Positions 9,985-22,679 of a stretch of DNA of 64,000 nucleotides are shown piece by piece. The notes beneath the pieces are model-generated. The model was given only the letters and a program-made list of their open reading frames with translations. It did no database searches and was not told the DNA's origin. Each line of letters opens with the position of its first letter. Positions within the stretch are counted from its first letter, which is position 1. Source of the stretch: Mesocentrotus franciscanus (lineage: Eukaryota > Echinodermata > Echinoidea > Camarodonta > Strongylocentrotidae); the NCBI GenBank assembly GCA_037976565.1, contig CP137674.1, forward strand, positions 35,677,256 through 35,741,255. Direction: 5' to 3'. The position numbers were made by a program, and so were the translations under genes.

Positions 9985-10140
9985 GCACGTAGCTATAGCC
10001 CATAGTCTCACCTATACCATACCAAATCTGGGAAAAAATAAAGCAACAAAAAAAGCGAGATCCTATAGCCCATAGTCTCAGCTATAACATAGCAAAATCT
10101 GGGAGAAAATGGAGCAAAAAAGCGAGATACTACTCAAAGA
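9985..10140. repeat. Short tandem duplication of about 70 bp
   Basis: TAGCCCATAGTCTCA followed by CTATA and AAATCTGGGA occurs at about 9,996 and again at about 10,066, each followed by an A-rich AGCAA/AGCGAGAT segment. It lies between the SINE head and the satellite array. Confidence 0.7.
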
Positions 10141-11478
10141 ACAATGTCATGTAGATTCATGATATGTGAACGAAATTCACCTTCGATAGGCATAACACTC
10201 AAATTAAGAAAATTTTGACATGATAAATATTAAATCTAAATAACTGGAAGACTATAAACATCTTTGAAGGAGTGTAGAATCATATTTATATGGGACGAAT
10301 TGATGTTGCATTATAAATTGATGATCATTATGATGGTGATAGGGATGATGACGATTGTAACAGTATCCTGTTAATGTGATTTACTCAACTGACAGTCTAT
10401 ATAGCAAAATGTATATTCAGTTAGAGGGCGCACTCATGCATTGTAGATTCATGATGTGAACGAAACTCACCTTCCATATTCATAACACGCACATTAAGAA
10501 AATTCTAACACATCACATTTAATGGCAATTTTCACTATGATGACGTCATCAAAATGAAAGATGATATAGTTTGATTTTGTAGAGAATTGTCTCAGCTACA
10601 ACATATCGAAATCTGGAAATAAATTAATCAATATTAACAGAGATACAATTTTCGATAAATTTGCTGACGTCATAATATGCAGATTCGTTTTTTGAGTTCC
10701 AAGGCCAGTATGATGATGTCACGATATATATAATGGCCAAATGAGACCTGAAATCATATTTCTAACTCATATTCTATCCAAATATGAAAAAAATTAGGGG
10801 GTCTCTGGACTTCCTAAAGAGCTATAAAGGATTTTGTATAGGCATGTTTTTGCCCATATATGCTATGTATCACAAGAGCTCGCACGTACGGACATTATCT
10901 GGAACTGACGCTCATTCCGTTATTAATGGTCATAAAGAGATAAACATGGTACCAAATTGTTCTGAAAAAATGGGAATATCATGCCAACGGAAAAAGGGGA
11001 TTTATGTTGCGTTCGGCCATGACGAACGAAAACGCGCGCGCATTCGCGTGTGCGCGTTTTGTGAAATGCTTAAATTGACTGAAACGTACTCAATTTGAAT
11101 AAAAAGTGATTTTGAGCATTTTGAAATTTTGCGCGCACTGACGCGCGGACGTACGCGTACGCGCGTTTATTGACCTGAAAATGACCGGACGGATATTGAC
11201 CTTGATATTGATAAATATGAATGAGAAATGATTTTCCGTTATGAAGATATGATCATTAGTTGATTTTCACAAAATGGCGCCTGGATGACGTCACGATGAT
11301 TTGATGAACTTGAAAATGTTCCTGTCACGTCTCATGACAATGACCTATGACTGTGTCAAAATTGAAAGAAATTGTATGGTTTGATTTTGAGTAATCGTCT
11401 GCACAAAAAAGTGGAGAAATAAAAATAAATAATAAATAAAGAAATAATAATAAAGAAAGAAAATTCTGACGAAATCAA

Positions 11479-11507
11479 TAGGTGGTCTGTCGATGACAGA
11501 CCACCTA
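11479..11507. repeat. Hairpin, 13-bp stem (AGGTGGTCTGTC arms)
   Basis: TAGGTGGTCTGTC, loop GAT, then the exact reverse complement. It sits just upstream of the second hairpin of the unit (11,518-11,541). The same 29-nt hairpin is at 14,917-14,945, and relatives occur at 23,859-24,018. Confidence 0.95.
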
Positions 11508-11877
11508 ACGAGAAATTTAATTCGTCATTGAGGACGAATTAGGTGGTCTGTCTTTAAATCTTGTGGACGCTGATCTTGTTAAGAATTGTCACAGCTACAA
11601 CATATTGAAATTTGGAAGAAAATCGATCAATATTTACAGAGATACAATCAATTTCCCATTAATATGCTGACGTCATAATATGATAATTCGTTTTTTGAGT
11701 TCCAAGGCCGTTATGATGATGTCACGATATATTTAATGGCCGAATGAGACATGAAATCATATCTACGATTCGTAATCTTAATAACTCATCTTGTAGAGAA
11801 TCGTCTCAGCTACAACATATCGAAAATTGGAAGAAAATCGTTCAATATTTACAAAGATACAATCAATTTGGCGTGGT

Positions 11878-12176
11878 CTTGTAGACGCTTGGTTCTCCTT
11901 GTGGCTTGTAAAGGATACTTAGGATGACTTTCTAAGCCCAACATATATCCCTTAGCCTGACACTTATTCACCATAGCTCAAACCACGCTCTGTATACTAG
12001 CTCACTCCTCTCAGTCCTTACTCCACACAGACTTATAGCGCTCTGCCTACGTGGCGCGAACCTATTCTTCCACTAACATAGCAACAATAGGCCACTTCAT
12101 GCATGAATGCATCACATTCCTTTCTCTAATTACTTGATTGCGGTACACTGCCCTTAATCGCTCGCGCATTTTGACA
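11878..12176. mobile_element. Unrelated 300-bp insertion in a satellite unit
   Basis: The satellite homology breaks after ATACAATCAATTT near 11,877 and resumes at ATGACGTCACGATATATTTA near 12,177. The intervening sequence is less AT-rich and unlike any other part of the array. It has no clear TIR or poly(A), so its class is unknown. The hairpin of this unit interval is also missing, so the insertion was accompanied by loss of repeat sequence or joins two partial units. Confidence 0.65.
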
Positions 12177-14916
12177 ATGACGTCACGATATATTTAACGA
12201 CCAAATGAGACATGAAATCATATCTCCGACTCATACTCTATCCAAATATATCAACAAATTGTGGGGTCAACGGGCATCCTAAAGAGCTATAATGGATTTT
12301 GTATAGGCATGTTTTTGCCCATATCTGTTATGTATTACAAGAGCTCGCACGCACGGACATTTATCTGGAACGGACGCTCATTCCGTTATTAATGGTCATA
12401 AAGAGATAAACATGGTATCAAATTGTTCGGAAAAAATGGGCAATACTATAATAGACAAAAAATGGCGATTCTATGGTGCGTATGGCCATGACGTACGAAA
12501 ACGCGCGCATAGGCGTGCGCGCGCAAAGGTGTGCGTACGCAAATTTTTCGAAATGCTTGAAATGGCCTAAAACGTACTCTAATTTGATCAAAAAGTGATT
12601 TTGAGCATTTTTTTTTTGCGCGCACCGACGCGCAGACGTACGCGTACGCGCGCGTTTATTGACCTGAAGTTGACCGGACGGATATTGACCTTAATCGTGA
12701 TAAATATGAATGAGAAATGATTTTCGGTTATAAAGATATGATCATGAGTTGATTTTTAGAGTACTTCACAAAATGGCGCCTGGATGACGTCAGGATGATC
12801 TGGTGAACTTGAAAAGTTTCAAGTCACATCTCAAGATGTTGACCTACAACTGTGTCAAATTTGAAAGAAATTGTGTGGTTCAGTTTTGAGAAATCGTGTG
12901 CACAAAAAAGTGTACCAAAAAAAATCGAGTGTTTATACAGTTTCAATTAGAATACGAGAAATTTAATTCGTCATTGAGGACGAATTAGGTGGTCTGTCTT
13001 TTATTCTGGTGGACGCTGATCTTGTTAAAGATTGTCACAGCTACAACATATCGAAATTTGAAAGAAAATCGATCAATATTAACAGTGATACCATCAATTT
13101 CCCATAAATTTGCCGACGTCATAATATGCAAATTCGTTTTTTGAGTTCCAAGGCCATTATGATGATGTCACGATGTACTTAATGGCCAAATGAGACATGA
13201 AATCATATCTACGATTCATACTCTATCCAAATATGAAAAGAAAGTTAGGGGTCAACGGGCATCCTAAAGAGCTATAATGGATTTTGTATAGGCATGTTTT
13301 TGCCCATATATGCTATGTATTACAAGAGCTCGCGCACGGACATTTATCTGGAACGGACGCTCATTCCGTTATTAATGGTCATAAAGAGATAAACATGGTA
13401 TCAAATTGTTGGAAAAAATGGGCAATACTATGATAGACAAAAATGGCGATTCTATGGTGCGTACGGCCATGACGTACGAAAACGCGCGCATAGGTGTGCG
13501 CGCAAAGGTGTGCGTACGCAAAATTTTCGAAATGCTTGAAATGGCCTAAAACGTACTCTAATTTGATCAAAAGTGATTTTGAGCATTTTTTATTTTGCGC
13601 GCACCGACGCGCAGACGTACGCGTACGCGCGCGTTTATTGACCTGAAGTTGACCGGACGGATATTGACCTTAATCGTGATAAATATGAATGAGAAATGAT
13701 TTTCGGTTATGAAGATATGATCAAGAGTTGATTTTTAGAGTACTTCACAAAATGGCGCCTGGATGACGTCACGATAATTTGGTGAACTTGAAAATGTTCC
13801 TGTCACGTCTCATGATGATGACCTATAACTGTGTCAAATTTGAAAGAAATTGTGTGGTTCAGTTTTGAGAAATCGTGTGCACAAAAAAGTGAACACAAAT
13901 AAATCCGAGTGTTTGTACAGTTTCAATTAGAATACGAGAAATTTAATTCGTCATTGAGGACGAATTAGGTGGTCTGTCGTGTAATCTGAATAACATGTCT
14001 TTTAGAGAATTGTCTGAGCTACAACATATCGAAATTTGGAAGAAAATCGATCAATATTTACAGAGATACAATCAATTTTCCATAAATATGCTGACGTCAT
14101 AATATGCAAATTCGTTTTTGAGTTCCAAGGCCAGTATGATGACGTCACGATATATTTAATGGCCAAATGAGACATGAAATCATATCTACGATTCATACTC
14201 TATCTAAATATGAAAAGAAAATTAGGGGTCAACGGGCATCCTAAAGAGCTATAATGGATTTTGTATAGGCATGTTTTTGCCCATATATGCTATGTATTAC
14301 AAGAGCTCGCACGCACGGACATTTATCTGGAACGGACGCTCATTCCGTTATTAATGGTCATAAAGAGATAAACATGGTACCAAATTGTTCTGAAAAAATG
14401 GGAATATCATGCCAACGGAAAAAGGCGATTTATGTTGCGTTCGGCCATGACGAACGAAAACGCGCGCGCATTCGCGTGTGCACGTTTTTGTGAAATGCTT
14501 AAAATGGCTGAAACGTACTCTAATTTGAATAAAAAGTGATTTTGAGCATTTTAAAATTTTGCGCGCGCACTGACGCGCGGACGTACGTACGCGCGCGTTT
14601 ATTGACATGAAAATGACCGGACGGATATTGACCTTGATCATGATAAATATGAATGAGAATGACTTTCTGTTATGAAGATATGATCATGAGTTGATTTTCG
14701 AAAAATTAACAAAATGGCGCCTGGATGACGTCACGATGTTTTGATGAACTTGAAAATGTTCCTGTCACGTCTCATGAAGATGACCTATGACTGTGTCAAA
14801 TTTGAAAGAAATTGACGGTTCAGTTTTGAGAAATCCACTGCACAAAAATGGGGTCCAAGAAATAAAAATAAAGAAATAATAATAATAATAAAGAAAGAAA
14901 ATTCTGACGAAATCAA

Positions 14917-14945
14917 TAGGTGGTCTGTCGATGACAGACCACCTA
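14917..14945. repeat. Hairpin, 13-bp stem, second copy in array
   Basis: Identical to 11,479-11,507. Both occur only in units whose 3' part is the AATAAAAATAAA-rich subtype, just before the AATTCGTC hairpin. Confidence 0.95.
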
Positions 14946-17900
14946 ACGAGAAATTTAATTCGTCATTGAGGACGAATTAGGTGGTCTGTCTTTAAATTTT
15001 GTGGACGCTGATCTTGTTAAAGATTGTCACAGCTACAACATATCGAAATTTGGAAGAAAATCGATCAATATTTAAAGATACAATCAATTTTCCATAAATA
15101 TACTGACGTCATAATATGCCAATTCGATTTTGAGTTCCAAGGCCATTATGATGACGTCACGATATATTTAACGGCCAAATGAGACATGAAATCATATCTC
15201 CGACTCATACTCTATCTAAATATATCAACAAATTGTGGGGTCAACGGGCATCCTAAAGAGCTATAATGGATTTTGTATAGGCATGTTTTTGCCCATATAT
15301 GCTATGTATTACAAGAGCTCGCGCGCACGGACATTTATCTGGAACGGACGCTCATTTCGTTATTAATGGTCATAAAGAGATAAACATGGTATCAAATTGT
15401 TCGGAAAAAATGGGCAATACATGATAGACAAAACATGGCGATTCTAGGTTGCGTACGGCCATTACGACCAAAAACGTGCTAATTTATGCGCGCGCAAAGG
15501 TGTGCGCACGCAAAATTTTCGAAATGCTTGAAATGGCCTAAAACGTACTCTAATTTGATCAAAAAGTGATTTTGAGCATTTTTATTTTGCGCGCACCGAC
15601 GCGCGGACGTACGCGTACGCGCGCGTTTATTGACCTGAAGTTGACCGGACGGATATTGACCTTAATCGTGATAAATATGAATGAGAAATGATTTTTGGTT
15701 ATGAAGATATGATCATGAGTTGATTTTCAGAGTACTTCACAAAATGGCGCCTGGATGACGTCAGGATAATTTGGTGAACTTGAAAAGTTTCAAGTCACAT
15801 CTCACGATGATGACCTACAACTGTGTCAAATTTGAAAGAAATTGTGTGGTTCAGTTTTGAGAAATCGTGTGCACAAAAAGTGTACCAAAAAATTGAGTGT
15901 TTGTACAGTTTCAATTAGAATACGAGAAATTTAATTCGTCATTGAGGACGAATTAGGTGGTCTGTCTTTAAATTTGTGGGCGCTGATCTTGTTAAAGATT
16001 GTCACAGCTACAACATATCGAAATTTGGAAGAAAATCGATCAATATTTAAAAGATACAATCAATTTTCCCTAAATATGCTGACGTCATAATATGCCAATT
16101 CGATTTTGAGTTCCAAGGCCATTATGATGATGTCACGATATATTTAACGGCCAAATGAGGCATGAAATCATATCTACGATTCATACTCTATCTAAATATA
16201 TCAACAAATTGTGGGGTCAACGGGCATCCTAAAGAGCTATAATGGATTTTGTATAGGCATGTTTTTGCCCATATATGCTATGTATTACAAGAGCTCGCAC
16301 GGACATTTATCTGGAACGGACGCTCATTCCGTTATTAATGGTCATAAAGAGATAAACATGGTATCAAATTGTTCGGAAAAAATGGGCAATACTATGATAG
16401 ATAAAAATGGCGATTCTAGGTTGCGTACGGCCATTACGACCAAAAACGTGCGCGCATTTATGCGCGCGCAAATGTGCGCACGCAAAATTTTCGAAATGCT
16501 TGAAATGGCCTAAAACGTACTCTAATTTGATCAAAAGTGATTTTGAGCATTTTTATTTTGCGCGCACCGACGCGCGGACGTACGCGTACGCGCGCGTTTA
16601 TTGACCTGAAGTTGACCGGACGGATATTGACCTTAATCGTGATAAATATGAATGAGAAATGATTTTGGTTATGAAGATATGATCATGAGTTGATTTTCAG
16701 AGTACTTCACAAAATGGCGCCTGGATGACGTCAGAATAATTTGGTGAACTTGAAAAGTTTCAAGTCACATCTCAAGATGATGACCTATAACTGTGTCAAA
16801 TTTGAAAGAAATTGACGGTTAGATTTTGAGTAATCGTGTGCACAAAAAGTGTACCAAAAATCCAAGTGTTTGTACAGTTTCAATTAGAATACGAGAAATT
16901 TAATTCGTCATTGAGGACGAATTAGGTGGTCTGTCTTGTAATCTGAATAACTGATCTTGTAGAGATTGTCTCAGCTACAACATATCGAAATTTGGAAGAA
17001 AATCGATCAATATTTACAGAGATACAATCAATTTTCCATAAATATGCTGACGTCATAATATGCAAATTCGTTTTGAGTTCCAAGGCCATTATGATGATGT
17101 CACGATATATTTAACGGCCAAATGAGACATGAAATCATATCTCCGACTCATACTCTATCAAATATATAAAAAAATTGGGGTCAACGGGCATCCTAAAGAG
17201 CTATAATGGATTTTGTATAGGCATGTTTTTGCCCATATATGCTATGTATTACAAGAGCTCGCACGCACGGACATTTATCTGGAACGGACGCTCATTCCGT
17301 TATTAATGGTCATAAAGAGATAAACATGGTATCAAATTGTTCGGAAAAAATGGGCAATATCATGATAGAAAAAATGGCGATTCTATGTTGCGTACGGCCA
17401 TGACGAACGAATGCGCGCGCGTGTGCGCACGCAAAATTTTCGAAATGCTTAAAATGGCTGAAACGTACTCTAATTTGAATAAAAAGTGATTTTGAGCATT
17501 TTAAAATTTTGCGCGCGCGACGCGCGGACGTACGCGTACGCGCGCGTTTATTGACCTGAAGTTGACCGGACGGATATTGACCTTGATCGTGATAAATATG
17601 AATGAGAAATGAATTTCGGTTATGAAGATATGATCATTATTTTGAGTACTTCACAAAATGGCGCCTGGATGACGTCAGGATAATTTGGTGAACTTGAAAA
17701 GTTTCAAGTCACATCTCACGATGATGACCTACAACTGTGTCAAATTTGAAAGAAATTGTGTGGTTCAGTTTAGAGAAATCGTGTGCACAAAAAAGTGTAC
17801 CAAAAAAATTCAAGTGTTTTTACAATTTCAATTAGAATACGAGAAATTTAATTCGTCATTGAGGACGAATTAGGTGGTCTGTCTTTAAATCTGGTGGACG

Positions 17901-20900
17901 CTGATCTTGTTAAAGATTGTCACAGCTACAACATATCGAAATTTGGAAGAAAATCGATCAATATTTACAGAGATACAATCAATTTTCCATAAATATGCTG
18001 ACGTCATAATATGCAAATTCGTTTTTGAGATCCAAGGCCATTATGATGATGTCACGATATATTTAACGGCCAAATGAGACATGAAATCATATCTACGATT
18101 CATACTCTATCCAAATATGAAAAGAAAATTAGGGGTCAACGGGCATCCTAAAGACCTATAATGGATTTTGTATAGGCATGTTTTTGCCCATATATGCTAT
18201 GTATTACAAGAGCTCGCACGTACGGACATTATCTGGAACTGACGCTCATTCCGTTATTAATGGTCATAAAGAGATAAACATGGTATCAAATTGTTCTGAA
18301 AAAAATGGGAATATCATGCCAACGGAAAAATGGGGATTTATGTGTGCTTCGGCCATGACGACGAAAACGCGCGCGCATTCGCGTGTGCGTTTTTTGTGAA
18401 ATGCTTAAATTGGCTGAAACGTACTCTAATTTGAATAAAAAGTGATTTTGAGCATTTTGAAATTTTGCGCGCGCACTGACGCGCGGACGTACGCGTACGC
18501 GCGCGTTTATTGACCTGAAAATGACCGGACGGATATTGACCTTGATCTTGATAAATATGAATGAGAAATGATTTTCCGTTATGAAGATATGATCATCAGT
18601 TGATTTTCACAAAATGGCGCGTGGATGACGTCACGATGATTTGATGAACTTGAAAATGTTGGAGACACATCTTAGGACAATGACCCATGACTGTTCCAAA
18701 ATTGAAAGAAATCGACTGGACCGATCATGGAGTTATGCTTTGCACAAAAAAGTGGAGAAATAAAAATAAATAATAATAATAATAATAAACGAGAAATTTA
18801 ATTCGTCATTGAGGACGAATTAGGTGGTCTGTCTTTAAATCTGGTGGACGCTGATCTTGTTAAGGATTGTCACAGCTACAACATATCGAAATTTGGAAGA
18901 AAATCGATCAATATTTACAGAGATACAATCAATTTTCCATAAATATGCTGACGTCATAATATGCAAATTCATATTTTGAGTTCCAAGGCCATTATGATAA
19001 TGTCACGATATATTTAACGGCCAAATGAGACATGAAATCATATCTCCGACTCATACTCTATCCAAATATGAAAACAAATTGGGGTCAACGGGCATCCTAA
19101 GGAGCTATAATCGATTTTGTATAGGCATGTTTTTGCCCATATATGCTATGTATTACAAGAGCTCGCGCGCACAGACATTTATCTGGAACGGACGCTCATT
19201 CCGTTATTAATGGTCATAAAGAGATAAACATGGTATTAAATTGTTCGAAAAAAAATGGGCAATACTATGATAGACAAAAAACGGCGATTCTATGGTGCGT
19301 ACGGCCAAAACGTACGAAAACGCGCGCGCATTCGCGTGTGCACGTTTTTTTGTGAAATGCTTAAAATTGGCTGAAACGTACTCTAATTTGAATAAAAAGT
19401 GATTTTGAGCATTTTAAAATTTTGCGCGCGCACTGACGCGCGGACGTACGCGTACGCGCGCGTTTATTGACCTGAAAATGACCGGACGGATATTGACCTT
19501 GATATTGATAAATATGAATGAGAAATGAATTTCCGTTATGAAGATATGATCATTAGTTGATTTTCACAAAATGGCGCCTGGATGACGTCACGATTATTTG
19601 ATGAACTTGAAAATGCTGTCACGTCTTATGACGATGACCTATAACTGTGTCAAATTTAAAGAAATCTGACGGTTAGATTTTGAGTAATCGTGTGCACAAA
19701 AAAGTGGAGAAATAAAAATAAATAAATAACGAGAAATTTAATTCGTCATTGAGGACGAATTAGGTGGTCTGTCTTTTAATTTGGTGGACGCTGGTCTTGT
19801 TAGGGATTGTCACAGCTACAACATATCGAAATTTGGAAGAAAATGGATCAATATTTACAGAGATACAATCAATTTCCCATAAATATGCCGACGTCATAAT
19901 ACGCCAATTCGTATTTTGAGTTCCAAGGCCATTATGATGACGTCACGATATATTTAACGGCCAAATGAGACATGAAATCATATCTCCGACTCATACTCTA
20001 TCCAAATATATAAAAATTGGGGTCAACGGGCATCCTAAAGAGCTATAATGGATTTTGTATAGGCATGTTTTTGCCCATATATGCTATGTATTACAAGAGC
20101 TCGCGCGCACAGACATTTATCTGGAACGGACGCTCATTCCGTTATTAATGGTCATAAAGAGATAAACATGGTATCAAATTGTTCGGAAAAGAATGGGCTT
20201 TACTATAATAGACAAAAATGGCGATTCTATGGTGCGTACGGCCATGACGTAAGAAAACGCGCGCATAGGTGTGCGCGCGAAAGGTGTGCGTATGCAAAAT
20301 TTTGGAAATGCTTGAAATGGCCTAAAACGTACTCTAATTTGATCAAAAAGTGATTTTGAGCATTTTTATTTTTGCGCGCACCGACGCGCAGACGTACGCG
20401 TACGCGCGCGTTTATTGACCTGAAGTTGACCGGACGGATATTGACCTTAATCGTGATAAATATGAATGAGAAATGATTTTTGGTTATGAAGATATGATCA
20501 TGAGTTGATTTTCAGAGTACTTCACAAAATGGCGCCTGGATGACGTCAGGATAATTTGGTGAACTTGAAAAGTTTCAAGTCACATCTCATGATGATGACC
20601 TACAACTGTGTCAAATTTGAAAGAAATTGTGTGGTTCAGTTTTGAAATCGTGTGCACAAAAAAGTGTACCAAAAAAATTCGAGTGTTTGTACAGTTTCAA
20701 TTAGAATACGAGAAATTTAATTCGTCATTGAGGACGAATTAGGTGGTCTGTCTTTAAATCTGGTGGACGCTGATCTTGTTAAAGATTGTCACAGCTACAA
20801 CATATCGAAATTTGGAAGAAAATCGATCAATATTTACAGAGATACAATCAATTTTCCATAAATATGCTGACGTCATAATATGTAAATTCGTATTTTGAGT

Positions 20901-21854
20901 TCCAAGGCCATTATGATGATGTCACGATATATTTAATGGCCAAATGAGACATGAAATCATATCTCCGACTCATACTCTATCCAAATATGAAAAAAAATTG
21001 GGGTCAACGGGCATCCTAAAGAGCTATAATGGATTTTGTATAGGCATGTTTTTGCCCATATATGCTATGTATTACAAGAGCTCGCACGCACGGACATTTA
21101 TCTTGGATGGACGCTCATTCCGTTATTAATGGTCATAAAGAGATAAACATGGTATCAAATTGTTTGAAAAAAATGGGAATATCATGCCAAAGAAAAAATG
21201 TGGAATTATTGTGCGTTCGGCCGTCACGACCGAAAACGCGCGCGCATTCGCGTGTGCGCGTTTTTTTCGAAATGCTTAAAATGGCTGAAACGTACTCTAA
21301 TTTGAATAAAAAATGATTTTGAGCATTTTTAAATTTTGCGCGCGTACTGACGCGCGGACGTACGCGTACGCGCGCATTTTTTTACCTGAACTTGACCGGA
21401 CAGATATTGACCTTGATCATGATAAATATGAATGAGAAATGATTTTCCGTTATGAAGATATGATCGTGAGTTGATTTTCACAAAATGGCGCCTGGATGAC
21501 GTCACGATGATTTGATGAACTTGAAAATGTTCCTGTCACGTCTCATGACAATGACCTATGACTGTGTCAAAATTGAAAGAAATTGTACGGTTTGATTTTG
21601 AGTAATCGCTTGCACAAAAAAGTGGAGAAATAAAAATAAATAATAATAAATAATAACTAGAAATGTAATTCGTCATGAGGACGAATTAGGTGGTCTGTTA
21701 TGTAATCTGAATAACTGATCTTGTAGAAAATTGTCTTAGCTACAACATATCAAAATTTGGAAGAAAATCGATCCATATTTACAGAGATACAATCAATTTT
21801 CCATAAATATGCTGACGTCATAATATGCAAATTCGTATTTTGAGTTCCAAGGCC

Positions 21855-22170
21855 AAAGGGCAAAGGGCAGAGCTATAGAAAATTAAGGAACATTACAAGA
21901 CATAATAGAAGGAGAACGAGAACCAGAGGCGGGAGAGGTAGAGGGTGAGAGAGAAGAAAAAGAGAAGGGCAGAGGCAGAGGGAGACAGAGCAAGAGAATA
22001 AGAGGGAGGCAAGGCAAGAGGTCGAGGTAGAGGGAGGCAGAGAGAGAGAGAGAGGGTAAAAGAGTAGAGAGAGATATATATGCAGAGACAGAGCAAGAGA
22101 AGGAGAGGGGCAAAATAGAGAGAAGGGAAACAGAGCAAGAGAGAGGAGAAAGAGAGAGATGCAATGGAGA
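21855..22170. repeat. GA-rich low-complexity tract, right module
   Basis: Homologue of 9,070-9,385. It joins the satellite directly after TTCCAAGGCC, so the array ends in mid-unit. Dominated by GAGAGA and AGAGGGAG runs. Long pyrimidine-rich ORFs on the minus strand (poly-Leu/Ser) come from this composition and are not genes. Confidence 0.85.
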
Positions 22171-22556
22171 ACGATGCATTCAATATATCCAGCATAAATA
22201 GAATTTAATATAGAGAAAGAGAGAAGTATAGACAAGTAAACAATTCTATGTCCACGGGAGAGACGTAAACATGCATATACCTTGGGCTGAATAACTGGAA
22301 AAAGTAAAAACGTCTGGGAAGGAGACTAGCAAGGTGATTTGATATTGTAGCAGAGTTGGGAGATAAACCCTATATTAGGTTTAATACCAGATTTCCCATA
22401 GGGTTGTACTCAAACGATTGACATTCTTCTCCCATAGATATAACACGCAAAATTAGGCATTTTATTACATTGTTTGTGATTGTATATGATAATATGTTAT
22501 AATAGTCGAAGAAGATCATAAAATCAAATTTAAAACGACGGCAAAAAAAAAAAAAA

Positions 22557-22625
22557 AAATGACCCACCAGGAATCGAACTTGGGTCGCCGGAATGGGAGG
22601 CAAGTGCTATGACCACTATACCAAA
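22557..22625 (-). repeat. tRNA-derived SINE head, Gly-like, second copy
   Basis: Minus strand: TTTTGGTATAGTGGTCATAG (A box), CCTCCCATTC (anticodon-loop region) and AGTTCGATTCC (B box). The acceptor 5' strand does not pair. Homologous to 9,803-9,882, and followed as there by an A/T-rich tail and the same ACACGCAAAATTAGGC module. Confidence 0.65.
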
Positions 22626-22679
22626 ATAATCCACATAGACATTACACGTGAACGGAAAATGGAATTCTCAAATCTCACT

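Larger units (their letters stand above)
10400..21860 (+). repeat. Satellite array, units of about 940-1,010 bp
   Basis: About eleven head-to-tail units. A hairpin TAATTCGTC-ATTGAG-GACGAATTA marks each: 11,518; 12,964; 13,944; 14,956; 15,932; 16,901; 17,849; 18,799; 19,739; 20,718; 21,666. Spacings are 940-1,012 bp except the first (1,446), which holds an insertion. Unit order: hairpin, AGGTGGTCTGTC, a TGACGTCA-ATGCAAAT block, a second TGACGTCA, a TTATCTGGAACGGACGCTCA block, a CpG-rich GTACGCGTAC block, TTGACC half-sites, then AAAATGGCGCC with a third TGACGTCA. Short ORFs recurring here (HSVINGHKEINMV) only reflect the repeat and are not called as genes. The array is truncated at about 21,855, where GA-rich sequence begins. 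Confidence 0.95.

Noticed and set aside
11464..11545. Hammerhead-ribozyme-like core (CTGACGA followed by a hairpin and GAGAAA)
   Set aside because: CTGACGA fits CUGANGA and a GAAA follows, but the intervening stem does not begin and end at the core positions and no UH cleavage site closes the third stem. The same failure holds for the copies at 14.9 and 23.8-24.0 kb.
14287..21316. Recurrent ORFs with HSVINGHKEINMV-type protein
   Set aside because: They repeat because the satellite repeats; starts and ends shift with indels, and no codon-level conservation is visible.
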